Source: Mercenaria mercenaria
Lineage: Eukaryota; Mollusca; Bivalvia; Venerida; Veneridae
Assembly (NCBI RefSeq): GCF_021730395.1
Contig: NC_069363.1
Span: 58,771,001-58,835,000, forward strand
Length of the DNA: 64,000 bases
Direction of reading: 5' to 3'
The translations under genes and the position numbers were made by a program. Positions 1-12,779 of the stretch are shown here, one piece after another (positions within the stretch are counted from its first letter, which is position 1; every line of letters starts with the position of its first letter). A model generated the notes under the pieces. It saw nothing but the letters and a program-made list of their open reading frames with translations. It searched no databases and was not told the origin of the DNA.

Positions 1-239
1 TCTATGCAATAATGTCACCATAGCAACTGGAAAACTGCAAAAAGTAAAACATGATTTGTTAAACGTAAATGTCTTACTTGCAGTTAAAGCTATGAAGGCA
101 GTTTTAAAATATTTGTTTATACTTGAATGATACTTTGCAATCGATAGAAAGACCCGGAATCTGTATTCCAGGATATGACTACCGTTAAAAGTTGGCCCTA
201 AAATAAACCAATTAACGATATTTGTCTATTTGTTGGAAA

Positions 240-760
240 AACATATTGAATTTACATCTTCAAAAGCTAGTAATACCCTCAGATTTATAAAAAGAAATGT
301 ACAATGTAATAACCGTAATATTAAAGAAACTGCCTACAAAACAACCGGCCACAATTAGAATACTGTATCACCATAATGGCAGCAATGGCAGAAAAAACGT
401 AACTTATGAGATAGAAAAGGTACAAAGAGCCGCAGCCAGATATGTTATGAATGACTACTCATACCAAAGCAGCGTAACATCAATGCTTGAAACTCTTAAA
501 TGGCAGACATTAGAACAAAGGAGAATACATGCTTCTTTAATTATGTTGTATAAAATATCACACGACCTCGTCTCTGTAGATCATAACCACCTGACAACCT
601 CTAGAAATTTAAACTTTATCATTCCATCTTCAAGAACACAATATCATATGAACTCCTTCTTTCCCCGCACAATCAGATACTGGAACGCCTTACCTTATAA
701 TATCAAGGACAGTGTGAACCTTCAGTGCTTCACATCTGACCTAGACTTGTATTGTACTAA
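240..760 (+). mobile_element. 3' end of a non-LTR retrotransposon (LINE) reverse transcriptase, decayed
   Basis: The stretch translates in two different plus frames into a typical LINE reverse-transcriptase C-terminus. About 262-357 reads KASNTLRFIKRN...KETAY and ends at a stop. About 408-740 reads IEKVQRAAARYV, then LKWQTLEQRR, then FFPRTIRYWNALP. These are the familiar blocks of CR1/Jockey/I-like elements (thumb region and the 'R.WN.LP' tail). The frame change and stop show a dead, 5'-truncated copy. No endonuclease or N-terminal RT motifs are visible upstream. The exact clade cannot be fixed from this piece, and the 3' end may run on to about 980. Confidence 0.8.
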
Positions 761-2339
761 TGTAATCATCCTGTTTTTATTTTTAACAAGCTGTATATAT
801 TACTGCTCTTACTCTTTTAACAACATGAATATCATGTATCATGTAACATTGTAACATGTTTTTAACAACTGCCCCGACCTCCCAGTTATGATCAGAAATT
901 GATTGTTCGGAGTATCTCCGTAGAAGTAGATAATGGTTTGACAACATATGGTGTAATAGAACAGTATATAACTTTATTTTAAATCAATATTATCAAATTA
1001 GTTCTCAATTTAAATGGTAGAGCGGAAGTCTGTTGTAAGCCACGCCATGCGTCCCTTTTTGCACAATTTTTCATGGATGCCAAGTTGTTGTCACAGTCAT
1101 ATAAATAAGACTTATAAAACATGTTCCCAGTAAAAAATACGTGCACAATACATAATTTGATTGTTTCTATAGCAACCGTTCACTTCAGGCAATAGCAAAA
1201 AGTACAGGTGAAAATTCCATCATACCTATATAGTTTGTGCATAATAATGGCATCGGTCCTTATACGGAATGAATGCGTGCTGAAAAAATCTCGAGGACGA
1301 CTGGCTTTTCACCCCCAGTATTTAAAATACATTAAAGCTAATGAATATTCTTTGGAATCAATCTTTATAATCAGTGTTAAGAAAACAAACTGTTGTATTA
1401 GATATTTCTCTAGAAGTAGTTTCTTGCGTTTACAGGAATTTGAATGATCACAGGTTTAAGATGGGCGAAAACCACAAAAATGAATCATCTACAGTTTTTA
1501 CGGAAGAAATGAGAAAAGAAATACGACAGCAATAGAAAGAAAATAGAAAAGAAAACACAGAATAAAAATTACATACATTTTGTTGACTGGCCTCTCTGAA
1601 AACCCGGACTGGCTATAACAATAACAATATGTTGTCACGAAAGTCACGTGCTAAGTGAACTGAGCATGAACAGTGCCTCGGGAATAACGCGTTGATTAAA
1701 TCACAAAGGTTGAGTGAATTGTGTAAGACTGTGTCAAACATGTTTTGTACGAGTTCATTAAGTTGCCGGGTCATTGCGCCGCACTACTGTTCTGTGTAGC
1801 AATATATATGATAAACATTCCGAAATGAGACCAAGTTGAGATTTTTGCATGTTACATTATTTTTTGCGGAAAGTTCACACAAATGCCGATTAAATCCCAT
1901 GACTGATAGACTTTGACCATTAGTTGCGCTTCGGACTCATTTGCTGTATCTCATATGACGACCTGTAACATTAAATTTTGACCCCGTTGAAAATTGACCC
2001 CATGTGTCTTTTTTCAACGTTGAGAGTTGATCCTGTCAACATTTCAACATTAAATTTTGATCAAAAAGTCGTTGAGACCTGATAACTCGTTAAATTTTGA
2101 TAAGTAATGGGGTTAATTTTTAACGGTTAGCTAAAATTAAGTAAAACGTCGGAGATCATCTGTTTGTAGTAGAGAAACACACTTACTGGAAAGAACCAGA
2201 AACTATCGCAGACTTGCTGGATAGCTTCTTTTAAAATAATTTCACAAGGCCGAGTCCGGGCTCAAACTGACAATTTTGCCGAGATAGGCGAGATCATCTA
2301 TAAAAAGGTAAAGGTCTTGTTTATTATAGTGTCACCCCT

Positions 2340-2605
2340 ATTGAAAGGGCCGGCCAGTTTAGCTTATAAGACACCTTTATATTGCGTACCAATTACCTCC
2401 CAACTCCTACCACTATGCCAGGCGCCAGGCGGATAGAAGTCGGTAACCATTCATTTAACTAGCTCGCGGCTCACGAACCGGCCTTTTCGGAACCAGTCGC
2501 ATGACAAGCATTCCTCGGACGAACGGTCCCCATGGGGCTCGAACCTTCGACCTCCCGGTCCCAAGGCGGACGCCTTAGCCACTGGGCCACGGTGAGCGGT
2601 TGGAC
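2340..2605 (-). mobile_element. tRNA-derived SINE inside the 1964-4625 element
   Basis: On the minus strand the head carries a pol III A-box (TGGCCCAGTGG) and B-box (GGTTCGAGCCC) with tRNA-like spacing, near 2595-2530. A non-tRNA body follows down to about 2340. It does not fold as a complete tRNA, so I call it a SINE. Confidence 0.6.
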
Positions 2606-3374
2606 AGCGAAAGTTCAACACAATGATTTTCGACAGGTGGGTGGGTGTTGGCACATCGAGACTTCCACACAGAAGCACCTTTTCCTATCATAACAAGATA
2701 TTAGTAAGTGATATTTCTGTAACACATAGAGATTTTTTTTTACATTGAAAAATCTTGTCTTTATGCGTCCTAATGCCAGGTTCGAAATATTTTATCTCAT
2801 GATTAGGATGTTTAACTTTACAAATGTGTATAATCTACGGTTTTAATTCATTTATAGAATGTACAGATATGGCTTTTAGATAAGTTTCTTATAATTCTGT
2901 TCAGAATGACCACATGCATTTTATAGTTATCTATTTCACATTTTACTTGTCACGAAAAAAAAAAATTATCAGACGAATTTCTCCCGCCTTGCCGGTGATT
3001 TAAACAAGGGTCATCACATTCACACGAAAATTACTTAAGGTATTCATAGTCCATAGTCATAAAACCCCTACGTATGTGACACTAAGTTGCAAGAATCAGT
3101 CACTGATGCCTAGTCACTGTCTTAACAAATAACATAAAATCGAAAACAAATATATGTGTAATAAGGGTATGATAGTTTTCTCGTTTATGGAAGCCTGAAT
3201 GCACCACCCCTCATTTCTAACGGACTGTTGTAAAATTTTAACATACTAGTATATTTCCAAGGGTGATTTTATTCTCAGTATCTCTGCTGTATAACTTCAG
3301 GAAAAGTGTATCTATTTATGTCCCTGATATTTTCCAACAAGACAACTAACGTCATCTTTTCAAGACTGCGCAAA

Positions 3375-3470
3375 ATGACATGCCTGACTTCGAATCACTT
3401 GCCATACACCGATGTAGGTTCGAGCCCCACTCAGAGCGTTGAATTATTAATATTAGCAAGCTTTTACATC
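3375..3470 (+). mobile_element. fragment of a SINE-A head
   Basis: The stretch matches the SINE-A head described at 4924 (cACTTGCC...GATGTAGGTTCGAGCCCCACTCAGAGCG). It retains the B-box but lacks the A-box and the tail. Confidence 0.55.
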
Positions 3471-4282
3471 CGATGTGCTGACAACAATAAAAATCCTGCT
3501 CACTCTATAAAGACAATATTTTTTCTCCAACATTCATGAAACCCCATCAGAATGTCTGTTTGCTTATGGTTTACAACAAAGACACAAGTATCGTTATATC
3601 ATCTCAAGTTCTGTCAGTACTAGTCTACATACACTGCTTTGTTTGGTGCGGAGTTTCCTTTTGCTGCATCTTGCAGCAACTTTCGTACTTGTCGGTAATA
3701 TAATCCCCCTTATTACCGGTTACCGAGATTGCCCACGTCACAAAACGGCTAAAGTCATAAAGTGTCCTACTTTCCGCTGAATGCATGGAATTAAAGGTGC
3801 CCGATCGGATAATTTCTTCAAAATCTGAAAAGGGTTTTTATGTTTCGTTTGATCTAACTAGAGAAATGTTTTCCAAATATTTTGCCAAATTGCTCACCAA
3901 AAACTGATAGAGTGTTTTACCTTACACTAGGCAATTTCTCTTGTTAAATACGAAAACAAATACTTTCTTTTTGTCTGACACACAAGTGATACAATTATGA
4001 GTAATAAACAACCAGGTCAGTACTGTCACTCGAACCAACGGCCACAAATCGATGAGAGCTTTTGAACTTAACATTGAAAATGACCCATCTGTAGATGATT
4101 AGCTCATTAATAAGCATTCAAAGATGTGTAACTGGGTTAAAACATCTATTTCTGACCAGTATCTGCAGAGTCAGGGTTATTGCCGATGAATAATTATGTA
4201 TCATTATAGCTCGTGGCGCGCTCGAATGTATAACTAAACGTTCATATCTTAAAGTTCCGAGACAAAAATACAGAAATATTAA

Positions 4283-4580
4283 TTTTCAACGAGGGTAAAA
4301 TTTTTACGCGTGGGTTGGTCATTAAATAACGGAAAGAGTCAATTTTCAACGTTGAAATATGACCTGACTATAGTTGATCACTTTTCAACGAGGGTCAAAT
4401 TTTTACGCGTGGGTCGGTCATTAAATAACGGGAAGGGTCAATTTTCAACGTTGAAATATGACCTGACTTTAGTTGATCACTTTTCAACGAGGGTCAATTT
4501 TTTACGCGTGGGTGGGTCATTAAATAACGGGAAGGGTCAATTTTCAACGTTGAAAGTTAATCAGTAATCCGTTGAAAAAT
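4283..4580 (+). repeat. 99-bp tandem repeat, about 2.9 copies
   Basis: The unit carries TTTTCAACGAGGGT, then TTTTTACGCGTGGGT, then GGTCATTAAATAACGG, recurring every 99 bp. Because 99 is a multiple of three, the repeat keeps a spurious 85-codon frame open. It is the subterminal part of the 1964-4625 element. Confidence 0.85.
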
Positions 4581-4923
4581 GACCCATGGGGTCAATTTTC
4601 AACGGGGTCAAAATTTAATGTTACACCGGCACTTTCAGAATCTACACTTTTACGAACATTTCAGTATTTAATATGTCTTGTTAAAAATTGAGTCCGGGTT
4701 ACCCCTAGAAAAAGTGGACTTTCTTGGCCGAATTCGCCCTACCAGTACAGGACTTATCTAATTTAGTAATTATAATATTGAATAATAATTATCTTGATAT
4801 GCTTGAATCTTACCATTTAATTTCTTTATATTAGTATGGCATTAGCAATCCTAGTGCAAAATTATTTATACCAGGTTTTAATATTTCATGTAGTTGATAT
4901 ACGCTACTACATCACTAAATTTA

Positions 4924-5150
4924 AGGGGCCTCCGTGGCCGAGTGGTTAAGTCACTTGCCCCTCACCGACGTGGGTTCAAGTCTCGCTCAGGGCGTTGCAT
5001 TTTTCATGTGAGGAAGCCACCCAGCTGACTTACGGAAGGTCGGGGTTCTACATAAGTGCCCGCGCGTGTTGGAACAATGTTGGAGAATCACAATATGATT
5101 TATAATTGTGTCGACGTGATGTTAATCAATAGGCCGAATCACAACAAAAA
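4924..5150 (+). mobile_element. SINE-A, tRNA(Ser/Leu)-like head
   Basis: The A-box is TGGCCGAGTGG and the B-box GGTTCAAGTCT. The body 'GGAAGCCACCCAGCTG...GGAAGGTCGG' recurs in eight other places in the window, mostly on the minus strand. Consensus copies end in a (AAAT)n tail. This is the most abundant SINE here. This copy has an internal deletion between the A- and B-box segments. Confidence 0.8.
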
Positions 5151-5754
5151 CAACATCACTAAATCTAAACTTCAAAATAATAAAACTTGAATGTTTCATT
5201 TCAAAGTGTTTTTTTTTTCTTTAAAGAACTGTTCATTTTTATCAAAATTCATTTCTGAAGAACTTTGGAAATGTATAAACTTTTTTTAAGAAAAGATATC
5301 AGAATGTCGACTTTGAAAATAGAATCTACATATCATAAATTGCCATATGTTTTTGAATACCTCGCCGAAAAGGCTGGACACGATTAGAGAACTCAAAACA
5401 TAATATCCGTTTAAATGCGTTACAGGTATGCATAGGCTGTAAATTTCACCTTGTTGATTGATCGAGTTTTAAGGTTAAACAATAAAATACTAATCTTTTT
5501 TTGCTGACCATGCTACAGAATTGAAATGTCACAGTCATCAAAATTTCATCAGAAACAAGGATATGGCAAATAAGTTATGCTTGGTTTAAGGCTATATTTT
5601 AAACTTGAAACGTTGATGGATACCGACCCAGGTTCTTAATTGTTCATGATATGGATTCTCTTGGTATTGCAAGATCTTGTACACCCTCGGAGATAGACAA
5701 AGAATCGCGTAGGTCTTACAAAACATGTAAGCTTACCGTTCGTATCAATTATAT

Positions 5755-5765
5755 TTTATTTTATT
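5755..5765 (-). terminator. candidate polyadenylation signals of the sulfotransferase gene
   Basis: Two overlapping AATAAA hexamers lie on the minus strand about 160 nt after the sulfotransferase stop codon. Position and sequence fit; no cleavage-site evidence is available. Confidence 0.45.
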
Positions 5766-5923
5766 AGTTATAAATGTAAGGCAGGGTTAGTAGTTACTAC
5801 AACACCTGCGAAAAGTACACTCGGTACAAAAGCGAAATAAGTGCGGGCCTGAAATGCCTGGTGTCAAAAAGAGAAACATTTAGGTCACCACATGCTCTTT
5901 TATTAAAATCATCATTAACAAAT

Positions 5924-8900
5924 TCATTCATATATAAATGTTTTGCTGATTTCCGCCATCTTTGTTTGAAGTGCTCCGTCAAATTGTTCATTCTGAGCCA
6001 CTGTAAACCAGTTCTTCCAGTCGCCTATCTCGCCTGAAAAATGAAATAATTACATATATGTCACGTAATGCTGTAAAAGTATAAATTGATAAATTCTAAT
6101 GTCATTGTGTTTTAGTTGTTTGGGCCTTACAACAGTTAATGAATATAGCTGGTGTTCGATCCACCTGCTTCACACGTTTTTTTCTTAATTACTGATTGAA
6201 TATAAAACTACTGAATTCATCGTATTTAAGACCTCCAATGGTGGTAATAGAAACATTTTTGATTTTCAAAATATCTTGATGAGATTTTCATTTCTGGTCA
6301 AAAATAATTTTGATTGCAAATTGTGGATACCAAACGTTTTTCAAAGTTGACTTTATTATTGGTGGACTGTTATAAAACTTTCAGAATAACTTAGATAGCA
6401 TAAAAGCAATATTTTGTAGAGTTTCGAAACATACTTTTTCAAGAAAATTCAAGTCAAAATTTTACAAAATGAAAAATACATTTTTGGCCTGTAAGTTGAC
6501 ATTTTTAAAGACATACTAAAAATTGAAAATTTCATATGACACCCTGGATACCTTAAAATGATTTATACCTTATATCTGAATATTGCATAATAAAGCTGCA
6601 ATTTAAGAAATACCCTGTGCAGATTTGGAGGAACAAACAGAAAATACTAACCTTTTCTGAATGTGTAAGACAAAGGATTTTCCTTTTCGTCGAATAATTT
6701 CTTTGAGTTTATATATCCTTCTTTAAGTTTGTTAAAGTCACATTTGTCACATATATCCTGTAGGACGGACTGGTCTATCTTAACTCCGAGAAAGTCGGCA
6801 AGCTTTTGAACTTGGTTCAACGTGTCCTGAAACATAAAGGATTAGTTTCAAACGCTTACAGAAGTCTTTCGTTCTCTTCACAACTTATGAGTAAAAGTTT
6901 ATCTACGGTAAATGCTTGGATATATCTTAACTTAGAGTTCAGCAAGAGAACCGCCTAACGGCATTGTCCGAGCGCCCGTCTAAAAGTGCGTGATATAAGG
7001 CAGCACGCAAGACAGATTTTTGTTCTGTTAATGCTAATAAACAAGTTTCGTAAGTTTCGAAATCTATAAGTAATATAGTTTTCAACAAAAAATGACCATA
7101 AACAAATCTTAACAAAAGCTGACGCCGACGATCATGTGACAATATTTATCTCTTCGATGTCCGAAGCTAAAATGAGTTTTAATAGTTCATACTTCTTTAA
7201 TGTATCGTTACTATTTAAGCGGGTTATAAAATTGATAAGATAAAGGGCAAAACGACAAAGTCATTCAGTGACAATTAGACAAAAATCTTAAATTCTTACT
7301 CTTTTCAACAATTCATAGCAAACAGTGTGTATAGGGTAGTCTTTTTCTTCTCGGAGGGTCGTGTTCCATTTTATTGTATAGTCAAACCATGATCCAAAAG
7401 CAACTGTGAATTGAAAAGAAAACACAGCAACGATGATAGATGCGTACTAAAACAAGCAATACTATTTCAAAACTATAAAATGCATAACGTGATCTAAGTT
7501 TACAGCTAGAGTCACACTGCCATGTTGGACCATAATCTACAGCCTGGATGTCTATAGGTGAATGCACGATAGATAGTTGTCATATTCTAGTGGAGGTCTA
7601 TGATATCTTTGACTTCATTCCTTCTGAGTGGTCTTTGACTATATGCTTCCGAAAAGTTATTTGTAGGTGACTGCGAGTACAGCAGATTCTTTCGACCAAA
7701 TGCAATTGGAAGGTATATGATTACATTCCTATGGAAGATATTGTGACAATATACTGCTTGATGGGCCCTTGACTGGATAGGCCTTAAGCGCTTACTGGGC
7801 ATATACATCTTGCTGAACTCTAAGGAATCTCCTATCTGCTTTTGACCATTATGCTTGCTGGAGGGACTTGTAAGTTTAATGTTCTGGACATGGACATTTT
7901 ATCGTATGTTTATGATGAGAAAATTAGCTGCTTACTACTGAACGATGATACTTTTCACGGTATGCTTCTAGATGGGATTTTCAGGCCTCTGCTTCTGGTA
8001 GGGTCTTTGGCCGTCTAGGTTATTCCAATACAGTGCAATTAGTGCAATAAAACTATGGTTTATTATTATTATTATTATATCAGATTTATATAGCGCCCTT
8101 TTCTTGACACGTTCAAAGGCGTTTTACATAGTTCAAATGCAGCCACACAGGGCGCATAATTCATCCTCTACTAGTGCAGACACAGAGCGATCTGACCAGA
8201 GGAACAGAGTGAGACAAAGCCCCCACGACAGAGAGATCAGAAATCAGATACAGGCTTGTCCGGCTAACTTAGCCTAGCTCGTTGCGAACAGACAGCCTGT
8301 ATAGCACTGATACACGCAAGGATTGCCTGGGATCCTGACCAGTACACCTCTAGTTGGGTGGGAAACACTGAAGCGTTTCTAAAAATTCCCGAGAAGCTGC
8401 CGGGGATCGAACCCCCGACCTCAGGATTGGAAGGCCAGTGTGCAAACCACTGAGCTATCCGTCCACCATTATGGTAAGGTAATTTTGTAAATAAAGACAA
8501 AGAAAAAGAAGCACCTTTTCCGTCCATATAAAGAGGAAGGTAGTTGGTGAAAGTCCCTTTATATCCAACACTTCCTTTGACATTATGACAATATCTTGAC
8601 ACAGCCATATCTTTCGGATTACGGGTCACATATATAATCTTGCAGTTCCTGAAATTTATTGTTCTATATTAGCTTTGACCAATAGTCACAGCATACTCAC
8701 ACAGAAACAAGAGCTGTCAGGTAAGACTATTTCAATACTGGATAGTGAAATAGGGCATAACTGAGAAAACAAGAGCTATTACTAGAGTGATTAATAGCTC
8801 TATTCCTGCAACGCTGCTTTGTCAAAGGAAACAAAACATTTTATGTGTGATGTTTCAAAATTAACAAGATGAATTCAAATAATCATTTTAAATTATAGAG

Positions 8901-10145
8901 ATGTATGGGAGGGATCGGTATGGACATAAAACTGCATGGACCTTGTCATATATAATACGAGTGCTGATGTGGAATAAGTATTTTAAATCTGAATCAAATT
9001 TATACGGTAATAAAAGAGATAAAGTGAAAGTGCATCAAAACTTTAACCTGAAATCTAGACGCTGACGCAAAGGTGACTATGATAGCTCTCCACATACTTC
9101 GTATCGTCGAGCTAAGGTATGAACGAATCTAGTCTCAGTTGAAAAATCTCTAAAAGTACGTTATTAGTTCAGGCCACGACAAGCACTATAAAAACAATCG
9201 CCGAATGCCTCAGCAACGATCTCTACTTACAAGGATATCTTTTCTTGCCGGATTTTGAATCCTGTTCTAATGGTATCTTCGTAAACATTAACCATACATG
9301 TATTTTTTTTCTTAAAAAGAGGTAATTAATAAGAACTGGAAGCTGATTTCTAAGTCAAATTCACCTTTTTATCATATCTGCTGGCAGTTGTTCGAAGCGA
9401 AGATGGGTATTGAACACACGGGGTGAGTCCAGAGCGTCCGCACCACTACTTCCGGTGAGTTCCAGCATCTGGGCCTCCTTCATAGACGTGTGATACTCGG
9501 CTGAACCTTGCAGTAACATATTCGCAATTTCCCACACCCAGTGAGTACCTTTGGTAGAAGGAATATAAGAATCCATATGAAAGGGGACAGCAAAGTCGTT
9601 ATTTTCTTATAAATAGTAATAATTTAGAAACGTTTTAGATACCGTCAAGTTTTTGATTTCAACGACGTGTACATTAATTAACACGCACATATTCGAAAAT
9701 GAGCGTACAGTTTTTCTGGAAACTAGTGAAATAAGACTAGCTCCTTTACAAAAAAAGCTTTGAACCGTTGCCAAGTTTGTACCCACATAACCAAACTGTT
9801 TGAAAAATATTTTTGATCATGTATATACATAGCTATGCATACTTTAGTCAAAACAGCTGTATCATTTAATATGGTTTTTACTTCCAAACGGAAGTCGAGT
9901 ATCTAGAAATATAATGTAATCTATAAAAGAATAACATATCTATCACATACCAACGTTTTGTTCTTACCTGCTTTTGGATAAGCTGCGATTATGACGTCAT
10001 CATCCTTACCAGTCATAGACTTCACATCTATCAGCCGCTGCACAGGATCTTCGGCGAAATAATCCGGAAAAAGTGTACCGTCCGCTTCTATAAGATCGTA
10101 CTCATTGCCGACGCCATCTTGGACGTGGACCTTTCTTGATTCCAT
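5924..10145 (-). CDS. cytosolic sulfotransferase (SULT1-like), complete, six coding exons
   Basis: Transfers the sulfonate group of PAPS to a hydroxyl or amine of a small acceptor in the cytosol. Exons (minus strand, 5' to 3'): 10145-9968, 9548-9365, 8648-8515, 7403-7300, 6826-6652, 6033-5924. All junctions are GT/AG and phases agree, giving 294 residues, the usual family length. The 5'-phosphosulfate loop YPKAGTHW is at 56-63, split by intron 1. The catalytic His is at 108 in NTHLRF. The 3'-phosphate site is TRNPKDMAVS with Arg130 and Ser138. The C-terminal FRKGEIGDWKNWFT gives Arg257-Lys258-Gly259. This numbering coincides with what I recall for human SULT1A1, so no large indel separates them. 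The start ATG at 10145 is the first in frame. A tttgcag acceptor ends 14 nt upstream, suggesting a 5' non-coding exon. Substrate cannot be predicted. SULT genes are commonly expanded in bivalves, so a one-to-one orthologue is not implied. Confidence 0.97.
8060..8463 (-). mobile_element. SINE-B, tRNA-headed, full length, in sulfotransferase intron 3
   Basis: On the minus strand it starts with a tRNA-like head (A-box TAGCTCAGTGG, B-box GGTTCGATCCC). A roughly 250-bp body follows, then a 3' end reading AAAGGGCGCTATATAAAT and a (TAA)n tail at 8060-8078. Head, body and tail are all present. Partial copies of the same body occur at 12780-13035 and 58095-58375. Confidence 0.85.
8707..9116 (+). mobile_element. 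hairpin-ended non-autonomous element H1
   Basis: It starts with ACAAGAGCTGTCA. It ends with a hairpin (TAGCTC, then ATACttcGTAT, then GAGCTA) at about 9082-9115. The interior matches the 60-61 kb element (GGGCATAACTG; GTGAAAGTGCATCAAAACTTTAACCTG). It lies in sulfotransferase intron 2. Confidence 0.55.
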
Positions 10146-10664
10146 TGTGTAAAAAAGATCTGCAAAGTTATTGTTAGAAGGCTTTTTAACTGAGAAATGT
10201 ATACTTAGAGAATGAAAAAAATATCAAAAATATCATTCAGAATGGTTTGCTATTTACATACGTTCGGTGCGTTTAATTAGATATTTAGACTATAAGGAAA
10301 TCTAGGTTATAAAACTTTTGGTCCGTGCGACGATACCTTGAATCTTACCAGCTTTAATCATAGATACAAGAACCTGGGATCGAATCATTCAAACTTAGGA
10401 CATATAAATTAATTAAGATGCAACAGCTGGCAGTCACACTCATTAATACAGTAATAACATAATTATGACATTAGCCATAGGGCTACAGCAAAGTCGAATA
10501 TTTAAAGATATTCAATGCGCATCTCTCACAAAAATAGTTTATTTAAGATATTAACTTTAATTCATGAAATGAATTTAGCTTGACTAAATATATAAACTAA
10601 CTGTGTTCATGGTGTTTGTAGAGCTACTTTCACAATTAAATATCATGTGTAACAGTGGTGTTTG

Positions 10665-10821
10665 TTTATTTATTTATTTTGTTGGTTTTAACGTCGCCCC
10701 GACACAATTATAGGTCATATGGCGACTTTCCAGCTTTGATGGTGGAGGAAGACCCCAGGTGCCCCTTCGTGAATTATTTCGTCACGAGCGGGCACCTGGG
10801 TAGAACCACCGACCTTCCGTA
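10665..10821 (-). mobile_element. SINE-A, 5'-truncated, with 11-bp target-site duplication
   Basis: Its (AAAT)n tail lies at the left and the tRNA head is missing. The direct repeat AGTGGTGTTTG flanks it at 10654-10664 and 10822-10832. The neighbouring about 40 bp (TAGAGCTA.TTTCACAATTAAATATCATG) is also found on both sides, so a local duplication preceded or accompanied the insertion. Confidence 0.75.
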
Positions 10822-10832
10822 AGTGGTGTTTG

Positions 10833-12779
10833 TAGAGCTATTTTCACAATTAAATATCATGTATAGTAGTCGTTACAGCGTGTACTATTAAACTTGTTGA
10901 TTTTGTGTATTTACATAATATGTAGCATTTGTTCATGTTTTCAAATATGAAATGTATCTAGTATACCTTTAACAAAACTTCCAGTTCTTCTAATACACAT
11001 TTATTCCGTGCTTTAAGCTATATATGTATTAGGTGTGTTCTATTTTAAACCAAACACGCAGTACAATCAAGTTGACTTTAAGTTTACATAGATACTTTAA
11101 ATTAATTATTCATATGTTTACATATGAATTTTGAGTTTTATATATCTTTATAACTTATATATAATAAATAAATTATTTTGTCTATCAACTTTTACTTTTA
11201 AGTTTTCAGTCATAAATTCAAAATCATGTGCTAAGTTCAAAATTACGAGCTTTCAGTTCAAATTACCCTTCTAGGCTTCCGTAGTTCGTTAAACGTGTAT
11301 ACATGTACTGACTAGTGTAAACAGATCTACATGCAGGTAACTTTAATTATTATGTGTACATGCATCAAATGGTCGTCCGAGTATTATGTTAATGAAGTGA
11401 AAATTGTTTACATACCTTGTCAATTGCGTTAAGTCGAGTTAAAACAACTTCCTTCTATTCATAAATAAATACATGTAACTCACATGATATCTTGTTTCAG
11501 GTGCGTAACCAATGTATAGCGCTTCGGTTTTATCAAGTTACATTGCAAAAACTGTTCTCTGTTATTGACTTATGAAAAGTATGGATAGCTAGAAATGAAT
11601 ATTGTGAGACGTTTTTGATATGATGAATGTAATGCAATGACGCCCGGTTAGGACCCATCCCCGCCTCTGATCATTATACATCGATTAAATCACGTAATAT
11701 ATTAGCTATTGACTGGGAGGAGAGTGAACGAGTGTCAGTATTTTTTTTATATACACGTTTAAATACACCTACAAATTTTCATAACATGTAAATGAAGGTT
11801 ATATAAATTTTCACATCCTCTGTTTAAAATATTGCACATGATCATGTTCCACATGCTTAACCTAACGACCTAGGCATTTTTTGCACGTCAAGCCAGCAGA
11901 AACTTTGGATACTCAAAGTTTTACAAATCAGTAATAGAACAACGAAAGGAGGAAGGAAATATGATAGCTGCCTCGCTGTACTATAGACCTATAGAAATTG
12001 ATTATTCATTTATATACCTCACTGATTATAGACCTAAGGAAATTGATCATCACATAGTTTGTGGTTGCATATATTAATCTGTAGGACAGCAGATTGTAAT
12101 GGCAGGAATCCTTAGTAAGGTTCTTAGATAAATCTCAATGGTAACTGCAGTCATTTCAGTTGTAATTTTGTAGATAAGGGACAGTCGGTGGGATCTATGC
12201 CCAGTCCCGAGACCTAGCTTGTGCCATTTTAGACTATATCCTTTCCGCGGCCGTAACGTAATTGAAAACGTATTATTTAGCGTCTGAGACTCTCGTGACC
12301 CTTCCGTAGAATCAACATTATTACACGAAATTCATTTTGAAAATATTTCTGAAATGTCTAGGTCTGCAGCTCTCAAATACGGAAATATCTTACATACGAG
12401 GCATATAATGACACTTTCAGACAACATCAAAAAGAACCTTTTGACCGATTTGACGAAGTTCCATACATCTCTCCGTTACGGACCCCTGTGGGATTTGTGT
12501 TTATTCCGAGTTCAAATATTTTTGGTAGATGAAACGCTGACATGTCGTGCTAAATCCCAGGTATTTTCAAATCTTTAGAAAATGCTGAAAATTGACTCTC
12601 CATTAGCAAAAAGAAACAAACAAAAAAACCAAGAGTGCATAATTTAGACGGGGTGACCCCTGCGCGTGACCCCTGACTAAAATGCGACTTTCGTTTTCAA
12701 GTTTAGCCTGTTTACTTTCATTTCCTTTGCTGAAGGTCGTCTGACGTCATTTTCTGTGTTGGCAAAAACATACGTCGCC
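10833..12779. other. intergenic, no feature recognised
   Basis: AT-rich single-copy-looking sequence upstream of the sulfotransferase gene. Short open frames here (for example 12354-12578) resemble nothing I know and show no splice or codon pattern that would support a gene. Confidence 0.5.

Larger units (their letters stand above)
1964..4625. mobile_element. 2.66-kb element with 41-bp perfect terminal inverted repeats, no transposase
   Basis: Positions 1964-2004 are the exact reverse complement of 4585-4625; the ends begin TGTAACATTAAATTTTGACC. Similarity between the ends continues imperfectly inward (CATG-x-GTC, then runs of TTTTCAACG). Near the right end a 99-bp unit repeats almost three times (from about 4283, 4382 and 4481). 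The centre has no transposase reading frame and contains two tRNA-SINE pieces. The flanks show no clear target-site duplication. This is probably a non-autonomous DNA transposon of a superfamily I cannot name. Confidence 0.7.

Noticed and set aside
1208-1447. 79-residue plus ORF (also 12354-12578, 19286-19471)
   Set aside because: No similarity to any family I know, no splice partners, lengths expected by chance in AT-rich DNA.
4310-4567. 85-residue repetitive ORF
   Set aside because: Generated by the 99-bp tandem repeat, whose period is a multiple of three; no start context or conservation to support translation.
4924-4996. tRNA gene candidates (also 8400-8463, 14711-14785, 35120-35195)
   Set aside because: A- and B-boxes are present but the acceptor stems do not close and each is fused to a repeated non-tRNA body, so they are SINE heads.
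8264-8629. 121-residue minus ORF
   Set aside because: Joins sulfotransferase exon 3 to the SINE-B in its intron by read-through past a good donor; only 8515-8648 is coding.
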